Assembly (NCBI RefSeq): GCF_033958435.1
Contig: NC_134139.1
Location: forward strand, 207,063,501-207,127,500
Direction: 5' to 3'
Source: Carettochelys insculpta
Taxonomy: Eukaryota > Chordata > Testudines > Carettochelyidae
Length of the DNA stretch: 64,000 nt
Of this stretch, positions 38,755 through 50,287 are shown one piece after another. The translations under genes and the position numbers were made by a program. Positions within the stretch are counted from its first letter, which is position 1. Each line of letters begins with the position of its first letter. Below the pieces are notes generated by a model. The model was not told the origin of the DNA. It saw only the letters and a list, made by a program, of their open reading frames with translations, and ran no database searches.

Positions 38755-39390
38755 ATCACGGGCACATTCTCATGTTCCCCAACTAACATCATATATGCCA
38801 TCATGTGCCAACAGTGCCCAGATGCTTTCTACATTGGACAGATATCAAACTCCCTTAGACAAAGAGTTAATGGGCACAAAACAGACATAAAAACACTCCA
38901 GATCCCCAAACTGGTTAGTCAACATTTTAATGGAGTTTGCCATTCTGTTAATGACTTAAGAGTTTGCGTCTTACTGAAGAAAAATTTTCACACCCCTCTT
39001 GAAAGGGGAACCGCCCAACGGTCTTTTATATTCAAATTCATCACATGAACATGTGGTTTGAACTGGGATGGGAATTTTCTGAGTCACTATAGGGGCTCAT
39101 TTGCATACTTGGCTAAATCTAATTCTTAAACTCCACCCCCCTTCCACTCCTCTACTCTCTGATTTGCTCACCTTGATCATTTTTTTTCTGATTTGTACAC
39201 CTTGATTACTGCTTTTGGTTCTCTGTGCCTTAAATATTGAGTCTGTTCTGGTATGGCTATGGGCTGAAGAAGTGGGTCTGTCCCACGAAAGCTCACCTAA
39301 TAAATTAGTTTGTTAGTCTTTAAAGTGCTACTTGACTGCTTTTTTTTGTTTTGATAGTATATAGACTATCGTGGCTCCCTGTCTGTTACT
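38755..39390 (+). mobile_element. Penelope-like element: GIY-YIG fragment plus 3' UTR
   Basis: The frame at 38803-39048 reads MCQQCPDAFYIGQISNSLRQ, then RVNGHKTDIKTLQIPKLVSQ and LERGTAQRSFIFKFIT. YIGQ and RQRVNGHK mark the GIY-YIG domain. The 3' UTR (39090-39230) and tail to 39390 match the copy at 25566-26190. 5'-truncated. Confidence 0.86.
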
Positions 39391-39827
39391 GAGAACAGGA
39401 GGTGTATCCTGAGTTAACAAAACGTTACAGCCTTCCCACGCTTGCTCAGATGCATTTACTTATGTCAGCCAATATTTTTTTAAAATCTGTTCCTAAAAAT
39501 GGGTTCATAAATCCATATTCAGTAACTGGTTGAGGTAAAAAGTCATTAATACAGCTTTAAGGTTGCTGGTGGTATCATGCACCTTCAACAACATTAAGTT
39601 GAGCAAAAACTCAAACGTTTGACAAGCAAATATGGAGTTCACATATATGCCTACTGACCACAAAACGGGTGATGTGGTGAGAATATGGCCACTGAAATTC
39701 ATTGTTGGTAACACCAAAGTACTGCACACCAGATAATGTAATCCCAAGTCTACATACAAAATGATGGAGTCTAAATTAAGTCGGAGAGCTTGGAGTTATG
39801 CAAGCATGTCAAACTTGTGGCCCACAG

Positions 39828-40075
39828 GCCACATGCAGCCTGATTGAATTTTAAAACAATCCCACAATAAAATTAGTATTAAGTATAAAATGCTCAATTA
39901 AAATTATTGTATTATATTCAAACAAGACCTGAAAAATATTATAAAATGTATGTAAAACATAAGCTATAACAATAAATAATTATGACTTTCTGAAAAAAGT
40001 ACATTTTCTTTGTCAGCCCTGAAAGCAATCAGTTTCCATTTGTGCGACCCCCAGTAGGCTTTGAGTTTGACATGC
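39828..40075. mobile_element. Non-autonomous DNA element with atgtcaaacttg ends
   Basis: Left gcatgtcaaacttgtggccc; right ggctttgagtttgacatgcc, its inverse. The interior is AT-rich. A related left part occurs at 37470-37530 (catgtcaaacatgtggcccag). This is a hAT-like pattern. Confidence 0.55.
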
Positions 40076-40092
40076 CTTGTTCACATGCAGTT

Positions 40093-41215
40093 ATATCATA
40101 GAATCATAGAATGATAGGGCTGGAAGGGACTTCAGGAGGTCATCTAGTCCAGCCCCACACTTCGAGCAGGATCCATCCCCACTAAGTCATCCCAGCCAGG
40201 ATTTTGTCAAGCTGAGACTTAAAAACCTTGAGGGATGGAGAATCCACCACCTCTCTGGGCAACACATTCCAGTGCTTCACCACCCTCCTGGTGAAGTTGT
40301 TTTTCCTAATATCCAACCTACACCTCCCCCTCTGTAACTTCAGGCCCTTGCTCCTTGTTCTGCCGTCTGTCGCCACTGAGACCAGTTTCTCACCCTCCTC
40401 TTTAGTGCTTCCCTTCAGGAAGTTGAAGGCTGCTATTAAATCACCCCTCAGTCTTCTGCAAACTAAACAAGCCCAAATCCCTCAGCCTATTCTCATCGGT
40501 CTTGTGCTCCAGCCCCTTAATCATTTTTGTTGCCCTTCACTGAACCTGCCGCAGCAAATCCACATCCTTTTTATACTGGGGGGCCCAAAACTGGACACAG
40601 TGTTCCAGATGTGGCCTCACCAGTGCCGAATAGGGGGGAACAGCCACTTCTCTAGGTCTGCTTGAAATGCTCCTCCGAACGCACCCCAACATGCCGTTAG
40701 CCTTCCTGGCTACAAGGGCACATTGTTTACTCATATCCAGCCTTTCATCCACCATAACCCCTCGGTCCCTTTCCACTGTACTGCTGCTTAGCCAGTCAGT
40801 CCCCAGCCTGTAGCAATGTTTGGGATTCTTCCACCCCAGGTGCAGGACTCTACACTTCTCCTTGTTGAATTGCATAAGATATATTTTGGTCCAGTCCTCC
40901 AATTTACCCAGGTCACTCTGGATTCTCTCACTACCCTCCAACGTATCTACCTCTCCCCCTAGTTTTTAACATCTGCAAACTTGCTGAGGGTGCAATCCAG
41001 TCCCTCATCCAGGTCATTGATAAAGACGTTGAACGACACCAGCCCCAGAACCAAGCCTTGCGGCCCTCCACTTGAAACCGACCACCATCCAGATATTGAG
41101 CTATTGACCACTAATACTGAGCCACTGACCACTGAATTGTCATTCCCCGCTCCCGCCCTACACTTCTCTAGGGGTGTGAGATCCAGGTCACCTACAGACA
41201 ATATTTTAGGTGACT
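40093..41215 (-). mobile_element. CR1 LINE, long 3' part
   Basis: The plus strand starts with catagaatcatagaatgat, the ATTCTATG tail of CR1 reversed. A minus frame (40537-40941) encodes KLEDWTKIYLMQFNKEKCRV, then HLGWKNPKHCYRLGTDWLSS and [20 protein letters not shown], followed downstream by RGRCRLDIRKNNFTRRVVKHW. It is a frameshifted and 5'-truncated reverse transcriptase pseudogene. Confidence 0.9.
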
Positions 41216-41730
41216 GGAGTTGCTCCAGCAGCACTGTCTCAGGAAGATTCTCAGGGTCAGCTGGGAAGACCAACGCACTAACAATAGCATGGTCTTTGCA
41301 GCCAACACCAGTAGTAGTGAAGCACAGGTCAGGAAATGTCCACTCTTCCGGGCCAGCCATTTTGCATGGATGCCTGCTAGTCGCTTCCCAAAACAAATCC
41401 TTTTTGCACATTTAAGTCAGGGAAGAAGAGCTCGCGGAGGGCAGCAGAACTGTTTCAAAGATATACAGTTAGTACCCCTTAAAAAGGAAAGAGTTGATTC
41501 AACAAACTGGCAGGAGGTGGCACAGAACTGAATGCATTGGTATCCCACCGCATACCAAGCCGATGAGAATAGACATGCTTGTGAGACACAGACATGGCGA
41601 AGGAGGAAAGGGAGGGCTCGGCATTCAAGCCGGCAACAATCTTTCCTCCAAAATTATACTTCTCACTTCCAGGGGGAAATATGCAGGTCAGGAATTGGGC
41701 TTGTTGGCCCCTTAAAAACTCACCAGTGAA
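41216..41730 (+). pseudogene. LINE reverse transcriptase C-terminus with Cys/His finger remnant
   Basis: The plus strand reads, in two or three frames, [20 protein letters not shown], then [20 protein letters not shown] and CRSGIGLVGPLKTHQ. It parallels HCLRRILGISWKDR and the end finger (CHSRVGLHSHSRRC) of the element at 52238. It is a second, more decayed LINE of a related kind, wedged between CR1 copies. Confidence 0.65.
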
Positions 41731-41875
41731 CCCCCTTGGCCCACATCATCCTTGCATTGAGGGACAGCCGAAAAAGAAAAGCGTCAAGCTGGAAGGGCGT
41801 ACCATGTGGGGACCCACCGGGAGTAGTTTGGGGCTGCTTTTGTTCAGTGATTTAGAGGACATGCACACTGTTTGA

Positions 41876-42440
41876 AGATCATAGAATCATTGAAGCGCAG
41901 GGCTGGAAAGGACCTCAAGAGCTCATTGAGTCCAGACCTCTGCCCCAAGCTGGATCAACCCCAACTAAGTCACACCAGCCAGGACTTTGTCAAACCAGGA
42001 CTTAAAAAGTTCTAGGGATGGAGATTCCACCACCTCTCTAGGCAACGCATTCCAGTGCTTCACCACCCGCCTGGTGAGGTAGTTTTTCCCTAATATCCAA
42101 CCTATACCTCTCCTCCTGCAACTTCAGACCATTGCTCCTTGTTCTGCCATCTGTCACCACTGAGAACAGTTTCTCACCATCCTCTTTAGAGCTTCCCTTC
42201 AGGAAGTGATTCAATCACCCCTCAGTCTTCTCTTCTGTAAACTAAACAAGCCCAAATCCCTCAGCCTCTCCTCATAGGTCTTGTGCTCCAGACTCTTAAT
42301 CATTTTTGTTGCCCTTCGCTGAACCTGCTCCAGCAAATCCACATCCTTTTTATACCAGGGGCCCAAAACTGGACACAATGTTCCAGATGTGGCCTCACCA
42401 GTGCCGAATAGAGGGGAACAACCACTTCTCTAGATCTGCT
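41876..42440 (-). mobile_element. CR1 LINE 3' fragment
   Basis: The plus strand opens tcatagaatcattgaagcgc and continues ccagccaggactttgtcaaa and ccacctctctaggcaacgca, the reverse of CR1. It ends near 42440, where an opposite-strand CR1 starts. Confidence 0.8.
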
Positions 42441-42489
42441 CAGAGATGATACCTCGTTGCGAGGGGTTACAAGCAGTTTAGAGGATAGG

Positions 42490-43170
42490 ATTGAAATTTA
42501 AAATTATCTGCACAAACTAGAGAAATGGTATGAGGTAAACAGGAGGAAATTCAATAAAGACAAAGGCAAAATAGGAAATGGCTGCCTGGGAAGGAATGCT
42601 GCAGAAAAGGTTAGCTAAAAAAAGAGCTAAATAAAACTCAATAGTGTGACACTGTTGCAAAAAAAAAGAAAAAGAGTGGCAATTTGGGATGTCTTCTAAC
42701 AGGACCACTGTAAGCAAGAGACGAAAAGTAATTTTTCCGCTCTGAGCTGATTAGGCCTCCAATGGAGTCTTCTGTCCAGTTCTGGACAATAGACCAGATG
42801 TGGACAAATGAGAGGAAGTCCAGAGAAGCGCAACAAAAATGATTCAAGGTTTAGAAAATGAGCTAAGAGGGAAGAGGGGAAGAACTGGGTTTGTTTACTC
42901 TGTAAAACAGAAGACTGGGACAGGACATGAAAACAGCTCTAAATGCATAAAAGGTTATTTCAAAGAGGAGGGAGAAAATTTATTCTCCATAAACTCTGAT
43001 CACAGGACCAGAAGCAATGGGCTTAAATTGCAGCAAGGGAGGTTAAGGTTGAATATAGAAAAAACTTCCTGATGGTCAGTGTGGTTAATAACTTGAATAA
43101 CTTGCCAAGGAGATTGCGGAATCTCTATCATCACACAATTTTAAGGGCTGGTTAGAAAAATGCCTTTCAG
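42490..43170 (+). mobile_element. Older CR1 LINE, plus strand
   Basis: The frame pieces (ggaggaaattcaataaagac, then gatggtcagtgtggttaata) fit the CR1 reverse transcriptase C-terminus, and 42839-43072 encodes MIQGLENELRGKR and RTRSNGLKLQQGRLRLNIEK. It ends with ggctggttagaaaaatgcc. A matching 3' end resumes at 44030, beyond the minisatellite. Confidence 0.7.
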
Positions 43171-43415
43171 GAAAGCTGGACATTGGAGTGGCCAACCCCA
43201 TGGCTCTTGAGCCGCATGCGCCCCTTTGAGCAAAGAAATGTGTCTCCTGCTCAGAGCTGCATACTGGGAGGGGTGTCTGCTGCTCTGCCCATGAGCCCCA
43301 GCGCTTGGAGGGAGAAACGCATGGCAGTGGCAGTTGTAGTGGCTCTGGTGAGCTGCCAGCACTGGGTTAGAGCAGGGAGGCTGAGGGTGCCTGGCTCAGA
43401 CGGAGGGAATTTAGC

Positions 43416-43943
43416 CATCTATCTATCTATCTATCTATCTATCCCCATATGCCCCATCTATCTACCTATCTATCCCCATACGCCCCATCTATCTATCTAT
43501 CTATCTATCCCCATACGCCCCATCTATCTATCTATCTATCTATCTATCCCCATATGCCCCATCTATCTATCTATCCCCATACGCCCCATCTATCTATCTA
43601 TCTATCCCCATATGCCCCATCTATCTATCCCCATATGCCCCAGCTATCTATCCCCATATGCCCCATCTATCTATCTATCCCCATCTATCTATCTATCCCC
43701 ATATGTCCCATCTACCTATCTATCCCCATACGCCCCATCTATCTATCTATCCCCATACGCCCCATCTATCTATCTATCCCCATATGCCCCAGCTATCTAT
43801 CTATCTATCCCCATATGCCCCAGCTATCTATCTATCTATCCCCATATGCCCCATCTATCCCCATATTCCCCAGCTATCTATCTATCCCCATACGTCCCAT
43901 CTATCTATCTATCCCCATATGCCCCATCTATCTATCTATCTAT
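43416..43943. repeat. Composite ATCT minisatellite
   Basis: Runs of two to seven ATCT units alternate with a 12-16 bp spacer of the form ccccatatgccccat. Over 20 cycles are present. All three plus-strand frames are partly open, as in a 282-residue frame, but this is repeat, not protein. Confidence 0.92.
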
Positions 43944-44029
43944 AATACATGGCTTTTTGCACTTTATCTACAGCTATTTTTGGCTCTTAGTCCCTTACTG
44001 GTTGATGGCCCCTGCTCTAGATTACCCTT

Positions 44030-44100
44030 AGCCGTCTTATGAGTGCAGGGGGCTGGACTAAATTACCTCTTGAGGTGCCTTACAGACTTACATTTCTGTG
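44030..44100 (+). repeat. CR1 3' terminal fragment
   Basis: agtgcagggggctggactaa, then attacctcttgaggtgcctt. It is probably the end of the CR1 at 42490, separated by the insert that bears the minisatellite. Confidence 0.55.
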
Positions 44101-44494
44101 TTTCTATAAAAACTGGTGTGAAAACCAAAAGGAAAGAGTGGGCAAGGGAGGACGGAAGTCACTGAGATCAAGGCATGTGGCTACATAGCTAAGCTATTCC
44201 TGGCTATGTTATGGGGACCACATCCTGCTAGCCCCAGAATCAACACTAATGTGGCTCTTTGAGGTGAAACTCTTAAGCGCTTACTTTAAATAGAGATTTT
44301 CCTGTCCCAGAACTTGCCCCAGATTAGCCTGAAGTTCTGGATGCCACAGATCTATGTACAAAAAAAACCAACTAGCTAGAGCCAGCTTGGTAAGTCTCCA
44401 CCAGGTGGGGATGGGGAAAGATGTGGCTTTATGTTTAGAAACAAAAAAGGTTGTCTCGTTGTTTCAAACACAGTGGCTCTGACCTACTTGCTGG

Positions 44495-45045
44495 AGAGAG
44501 ACACAGAGAATTGTAGACATGGAAGAGAGCTCAAAAGGCCACTTATCACCCCCTGTGCAGAGCCTGGGAGTCCACAGACAAGGTCTAAGATTTCCAGAGG
44601 GGTCCACACCTCCAGTGGACAATTCTTAAGGGCCTGAAGAGGAGAAAAAGATTAAAAACCGCCACCTGTGGTCACCCTCCACAGGAGTTTGTTTAACCTG
44701 TTCCTAAAAAGTTCCAGAGCTGGGGATTCCACAGCCTCCCTTGGAAGTCTGCTCCAGAGCTGGAGGTTAGAACGTTTTTCCTAATATCTAACCTACGTTC
44801 CCCTGGCCGCAAGTGAAACCTATGTCTTGTCCTTTCTTCAGTGAACACAGAGAACAAATGTCCCCAGTCCTCTTCATAGAAACCCTTAATGAATTGGAAA
44901 ACTGTTGCAAGTCCCCCTTCAGCCTTCTTTTCTCAAGTAACTTGCTCTCCCTGCTTAGCAAAATAGGATCTTCTCTGCCTGAGAATGACCCATCTCTGCA
45001 ACTAAACCTCCTCTCATGTTGTGAGCTGGAAAGGGAGCCCGTCAC
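44495..45045 (-). mobile_element. CR1 LINE 3' fragment
   Basis: The plus strand has cagagaattgtagacatgga, then ggttagaacgtttttcctaa. The minus frame reads LLEKRRLKGDLQQFSNSLRV, the CR1 C-terminal region. Diverged. Confidence 0.7.
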
Positions 45046-45774
45046 CAAAACTATTGTTATGGAACAGTGGGGCCCACTTTATGGCTAGCAGCTGGCGTCA
45101 GAAAGAGAAGCCCCCTATTTTGAAGCAGACACAAGAGACACATGAAAGCTGTAGGCAGAGCCAGCCTGCCCACAGGACAGTTCATGGTGGTTGCCCTGGG
45201 CCTCGTGGCTTCGGGGGGCCCTACATCAGCTACCCCAACCATCCTATGGACAAGACGGCTCCGCATAGTAAGGTTAGCCTTTGGGGCCCAGGCCAGCCTG
45301 GAGGATTACCTGGGTGCGGGGGGGCCTGGAGCCAGCAGTAGGAGCAGGAGACACACCCGTCCGGGCCCCACATTCACTGCAACAGAGGGCTCAGGGAGAG
45401 GTGGTGGCAGTGTGGAGATATTTCCCATGGCTTCCGCCGCCAGGGTAAATGAGGAAGCACAAACCCTTCTGCTGCCTTGCACAGGGCCCCCCAGCTCCAG
45501 TTTAATAACTCCTGCCTCTGGAAGAGGTGGTAGTTCTCCTGGCGACATAGTGCCGTTTATAGTGGAATTTAGGTCGGTATAACTGATTTCACTCGGAGTG
45601 CGGTTATTCAACCCTGGGGGACATAAATTACTCTGCAGTATTCTGTAGAGTAGACAAGGGCTAGGGCACGGGGTTCTTTGCTGAGGAACAGAGTGTGCGG
45701 GCAGGGTACGGGGACACCAGCCTGCAACTTCTGAGGCAAGACGACAGGCAGGTTTGTCTCCTTTACTGACACCT

Positions 45775-45955
45775 GCCCCCAGGACTAACCAGTCATTTGG
45801 AGCATGAACTTTCGTGGGCAAAGACCCACTGTGCATCTGACAAAGAGGGTCTTTGCCCATGAAAGCTCACGCTCTAAATGATTGGCTAGTCTATAAGGTG
45901 CCGCAGGACTTCTCGGTGTTTTTGCAGATGCAGACTAACACAGCTACCCCATGAT
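45775..45955. repeat. PLE tail fold-back
   Basis: ggactaaccagtcatttgga...ctttcgtgggcaaagacccac is followed by its inverse (ggtctttgcccatgaaagct, then ggctagtctataaggtgccg), the latter continuing to gactaacacagctacccc. Confidence 0.75.
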
Positions 45956-46099
45956 ACTTCCCCCAGAACCGACTCTTGGCCTGTAGCCAGGGAACAAAAT
46001 GGGAGCTTGACTTTTCTGCACAGCCACAGAGGGAAGCACTTGGCTCTTTGTGGGTCTTGACACGATTTGCCTTTTTATTTGGACCGGGGTTGAGGCAGA

Positions 46100-46430
46100 C
46101 AGAATTGTGGGGCCCCTGGGCAAGATGGGGAGTGGCCCGATTCTGTGCTTCCAGAAAGGGCACGACTAGGGGCAGAAAGGGGTGGGGCCAAGGTGCAAGG
46201 GGCGGGGCCTGCAGTGGAAGGGTGGGGCTAAGGCAGACAAGCTCTGCTCTGCCTGGAGTGCACTGCACCTACCCCCTAGTAGCCCTCAGAGCTGCCCAAG
46301 ACTGTGCTTGGTGATTTGATGGGTCGGAGCTCTGGCCATCACTGCTGCTGCAGAAGTGGCTGTGGCACGCGGGACCCTCAGGCCCTTTTGAATCACTGGG
46401 ACCTGAGGCAGCTGCCCCCTTTGCTTCCCC
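46100..46430. repeat. GC-rich unclassified dispersed repeat
   Basis: The motif gtggggccaaggtgcaaggg and caggcccttttgaatcactg recurs, with changes, near 10220, 12415, 14720 and 48355. I cannot assign it to a known class. Confidence 0.4.
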
Positions 46431-46590
46431 CCCCACACACATTGGTGTGCTTGATTTGGACTGGAGGCCTCTGTCTCAAGATTTGCTCACAGGCAGGATG
46501 TCAGTATGAATACCCATCTGCACCCCAGACAGCAACCTTGAGACATAACCTTTGAGTGTGCTACATAAAGAAACCAGGTCTTAACAGTTA

Positions 46591-46911
46591 GGCCGTGTCT
46601 ACACGAGCCCCAAACTTCAAAATGGCCATGCAAATGGCCATTTCGAAGTTTACTAATGAAGCGCTGAAATGCATATTCAGCGCTTCATTAGCATGCGGGT
46701 GGCCACGGTGCTTCAAAATTGACGTGCCTCGCTGCCGCGCGTCTCGTCCAGACAGGGCTCCTTTTCGAAAGGACCCCTCCTACTTCGAAGTCCCCTTGTT
46801 CCCATCAGCTCATGGGAATAAGGGGACTTTGAAGTAGGTGGGGTCCTTTTGAAAAGGAGCCATGTCTGGACGAGCCGTGCGGCGGCGAGGCACGTCAATT
46901 TCGAACAGGAA
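46591..46911. mobile_element. Palindromic MITE, aatggccatgcaaatggcc family
   Basis: It starts ggccgtgtctacacgagccc after a TTA, with inner palindromes gccatgcaaatggc and tattcagcgcttcattagca. The second half (aaggggactttgaagtaggt and gtcctttt) mirrors the first (ctcctttt...tacttcgaagtccccttg). Its right end seems cut near 46911. Confidence 0.7.
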
Positions 46912-47099
46912 ATGCAAGAAATCATGTGAGAGAATCTGATCTCATGAAATTAGAGTCGGGTTTTGCAGACTTGTGGTATCTGTCTAGGTTGGGACAGGCC
47001 TAGAAGGTTCAGAGACTATAAGCCCATAAGAGAAGCAGCCAATTTTGTGGCGGTTCTAACTTGGAATCTTTGCGGTTTGCCCAGCAATGGCTGTAATCA

Positions 47100-47327
<228 letters not shown>

Positions 47328-47464
47328 CTATGGGGGATGGGCTTGCTCTTTAAAATACATCGGGGAGTAAGAAGAACTATTTAAATTCAAGGATAATGGG
47401 GCCATACAGGCCAGGAATAAATTCAGGCTGGAATTTGGAAGAAGCTCTCTAACCTCCCTATAGG

Positions 47465-48070
47465 AGTAAAACAAAGCAGCAGAAATGTAGCACTTTACAG
47501 ACTAACAAAACAATTTATTCAGTAATGAGCTTTCATGGGACAGACCCACTTCGTCAGGTCAATCTCATTTCCAATACAGACTGACATCTATAAGTACAGA
47601 GGACCAAAAAAAAAAAAATTTGGCAATAAAAACTGACAAATCAAGTTCATAGGGCTGAAGTTGGTGGCAGAGAGATGGGGGATGTTAAGTGTCCTGCCTG
47701 AGATAATTACGAGCATCAGAGGAAGGGAAGCAGTTCTTGTAACGTGAGAGGTAATTGATGTCTCTGTTCATATCACGTGTTAATGTGTTGAATTTGAATT
47801 ATTTCAGGCAGGACACTTAACATCCCCCATCCGTCTGCTACCTACTTCAGTCCTATGAACTTGCTTTGTCATTTTTATTGCTGTTTTTTTTAAAGTCCTC
47901 TGTACTTATAGACATCACTCTGTATTGGAAATGAGATTGGTCTGACGAAGTGGGTCTGTCCCACGAAAGCTCATCACCGAATAATTCGTTTAGTTAGTCT
48001 GTAAAGTGCTACATTTCTGCTGCTTTGTTTTGTTGGAGTGCAGACTAACAGGGCTACCTCTCTGTTTCTC
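47465..48070. repeat. Large PLE fold-back (about 600 bp)
   Basis: Arms of about 150 bp read aaaacaaagcagcagaaatg and agcactttacagactaacaa at the left, and the inverse at the right (gttagtctgtaaagtgctac, then atttctgctgctttgttttg). Inside the arms the 3' UTR parts (caatctcatttccaatacag / ctgtattggaaatgagattg) also pair. A central spacer of about 230 bp lies between. Confidence 0.8.
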
Positions 48071-48499
48071 TAGGAGTAGTGGGGGCAAACAACCTCACTA
48101 GTTTAGAAGGCACTGCTAGGTTGATGAACATGACTATATGAGGCAGCAGGACCAACAGCTATGGCAGGCCCTGGGGCAAGGTGGGAGAGGGGCCCAGCTC
48201 CATGCCCCAGAAGCAGGAGGGCTAATAGCCAAAGGGATGGGACCAAGCCCTCAGCACCACTTGAATCATCTCCCCTTCCTTCAGAGCTGTGTGTGGCAGC
48301 ACAACCGCGGCACTTCAGAGAGACCTGGAGCGCTGGCTGCTGCTGCTACCAGAGCTCTGGACCCCTTTGAAATGTCAGGGCCCAGGGCAGATACCGCCCC
48401 CTATCCTCTCATTGGTGGGCCTGTTGCGAGGTGATTGTAACAGCAGAGGACTGGACTCAGCCCCAGCAGCTCCTTCCCGGCCTAGGTTGGGTGTTCCTA

Positions 48500-49110
48500 T
48501 GTCTAGCACTGACGACATTTCAGAATGTTTTGGGATGGGAAGAGTCTTCCACCTTCAACAGACTAGGACCAGACTTCTGTCTGCTTTGAGCCCCACTATC
48601 TGCATGAATGGCTAAACTTTGCATGTACAAAGTTGCAGAGATGAGACACCAGCTTGGCTGTGGTGACATCAGGGTGGTATTCCTGATTGCTTGTAATCCA
48701 TCTTCGTGCAGATTATTAGTGTACAGAGCCTCTACATCCATGGTGGCAAGGACAGTGTTGTCAGGAACTTCTCCGATGTTTTGCCGTTTGGAATGGAGAT
48801 CCATCAACCGTCTGCATGAGTGTATCTCCCAGGGATAAACCTGAACAGAGTCTGTGGGAAGTTCAGCTGGAGACAGCTTCACTTCTCCAGCTGACTAAGG
48901 GCCACAGCGTTGGGCTGTGTAAGAACTGGTCACCTTCTGCCCCAGGAAAGGGTTTTTCAATGGTGAACAAAGCAATTGCTGTATATGCAAAAGCTCTCTC
49001 ATAGTGGAGACATCCGAACAGTTCATTTTGGTTCTAGAGATATTGCTGATGCAACTTGTATTCCCTGTTTTACAAGTGTACAGCACATCACCTGAATTAG
49101 GAATCTCTCT
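48500..49110 (-). pseudogene. Penelope-like reverse transcriptase fragment
   Basis: A 120-residue minus frame (48520-48882) reads TVLATMDVEALYTNNLHEDG, then LQAIRN. The form (L/T)DVxxLYTNIPHxDGLxA is the PLE reverse transcriptase palm-like segment. The usual Ile-Pro after Asn reads Asn-Leu. Only part of the RT is present; no GIY-YIG follows. Confidence 0.75.
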
Positions 49111-49324
49111 GATACTAGAACTGGGGGACCAGGTGTTCTGATTTTATTGGGACAGTCCCAATATTAGGGGCTTTGTCTTATAAAGCCGCCTATCACCCCT
49201 TCTTCCCCACCTCCCTCCTGATTTTTCATGCTTGCTATATAGTCACCCCAAATGGAAATCGCTCTTTTAAAAAACAGCACGCTCTCTGTATTCTCCTTTG
49301 GAATTCTTTGGGGCCAAAGCATCT

Positions 49325-49405
49325 ATATAATAAGAGAGTCCTGGAACTAGAAGGGACATTGAGAGGTCATCAAGTCCAGTTCTCTGCACTCGGAACAGAA
49401 CCATT
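49325..49405 (-). repeat. CR1 3' terminal fragment
   Basis: ctagaagggacattgagagg, then tcatcaagtccagttctctg is the reverse of the CR1 end. Confidence 0.5.
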
Positions 49406-49877
49406 CCCCTCTTACAGCATTATATTACAGATTGTCTTCCTTTTACGCCGCTACTGATGGCAGATACGGTATGGGATCAGAATCCTCCCAAACTGAAATT
49501 GAATACTGCCTCGTACATTCCTACCACTCTAGCAACTCCTTTTGCACTGTCTCTGAGCCCTTTAATAATTCACTGGTATTTAAAAAACACAAACATTTTA
49601 GGACTTTTAGGAAAATTGTAGGAATTTAGTCCTCCCATTAGAAAGGTAGGGAAGGGTAGCAGTGTTTGTTTTAGTCTCCTGGCCAAATTCCTACCAGCAA
49701 GTCCATTTCTCCTGCTCCTAAAACACTCTGCATTTTGAAGTCCACTTCCTGTCCCAAATGAACGTACAACATTACTGCAGGCTGTGAAATAACTGTCACT
49801 TCCAGCACAACTGGAAAGGTTCCTGCAGCTTCCCCCAGCTGGAGTCTTTTACTTCTAGGACAGCTGAGGTTACATGT

Positions 49878-50065
49878 TAGTAATGGAAACAAAGCAAGCA
49901 GTCTGGGAGCGCCTTAAAGACTAACCATTTTATTTATTAGGTAATGCGCTTTCGTGGTCACACCAGTACCTAATACATAAAATGGTTAGTCTTTAAGGTG
50001 CTACAGGACTGCTTGCTTTGTTTTGTGAGGATACAGATTAATCCAGCTGCTTCTCTGAGACATTT
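49878..50065. repeat. PLE tail fold-back
   Basis: aaacaaagcagtctggga, then ccttaaagactaaccatttt, inverted as aatggttagtctttaaggtg and gctacaggactgcttgctttg, with about 60 bp between, followed by ggatacagattaatccagct. Confidence 0.8.
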
Positions 50066-50188
50066 GCCATAGGTGAAGCAATTTCTGTTGTTTGTCAGCC
50101 CTCGGTGCTCCGTCAGCATGGGAGGAGCTATTCTAAACACGAAGCACTAATATTAATACGAACGTTTCACATAAACTCGTGCACCTAC

Positions 50189-50287
50189 TTTTCCACTTCT
50201 AAGGTGTCTGCTTTTGCAACGAAGTTACTGGGGATGTAACCTTTCCTTCCAGAGGTGAGAGACTTTGCCAGCCACCAGTCCCCGTCT
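50189..50287 (-). CDS. BLK: BLK exon 4: second half of SH3 domain
   Basis: The 99-bp exon matches the Src-family size. Acceptor is CTTTGTAG, donor AA/GTAGGT, phase 2 at both ends. It encodes [20 protein letters not shown], then [12 protein letters not shown]. The WW pair in the n-Src/RT pocket and the GYIPSNFV strand are the standard SH3 ligand-binding residues. The split Lys codon at the 3' end joins cleanly to WFYKTL of exon 5, the start of SH2. In this family SH3 holds the SH2-kinase linker to keep the enzyme off. Confidence 0.93.

Noticed and set aside
43416..43943. CRISPR-like array of repeats and spacers
   Set aside because: Spacers are the same sequence and repeats are tetranucleotide runs; the genome is eukaryotic and no cas genes exist.
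43183..44031. 282-codon open frame rich in YLSIYPHMP repeats
   Set aside because: It is the ATCT minisatellite translated; other frames of the strand are equally open.
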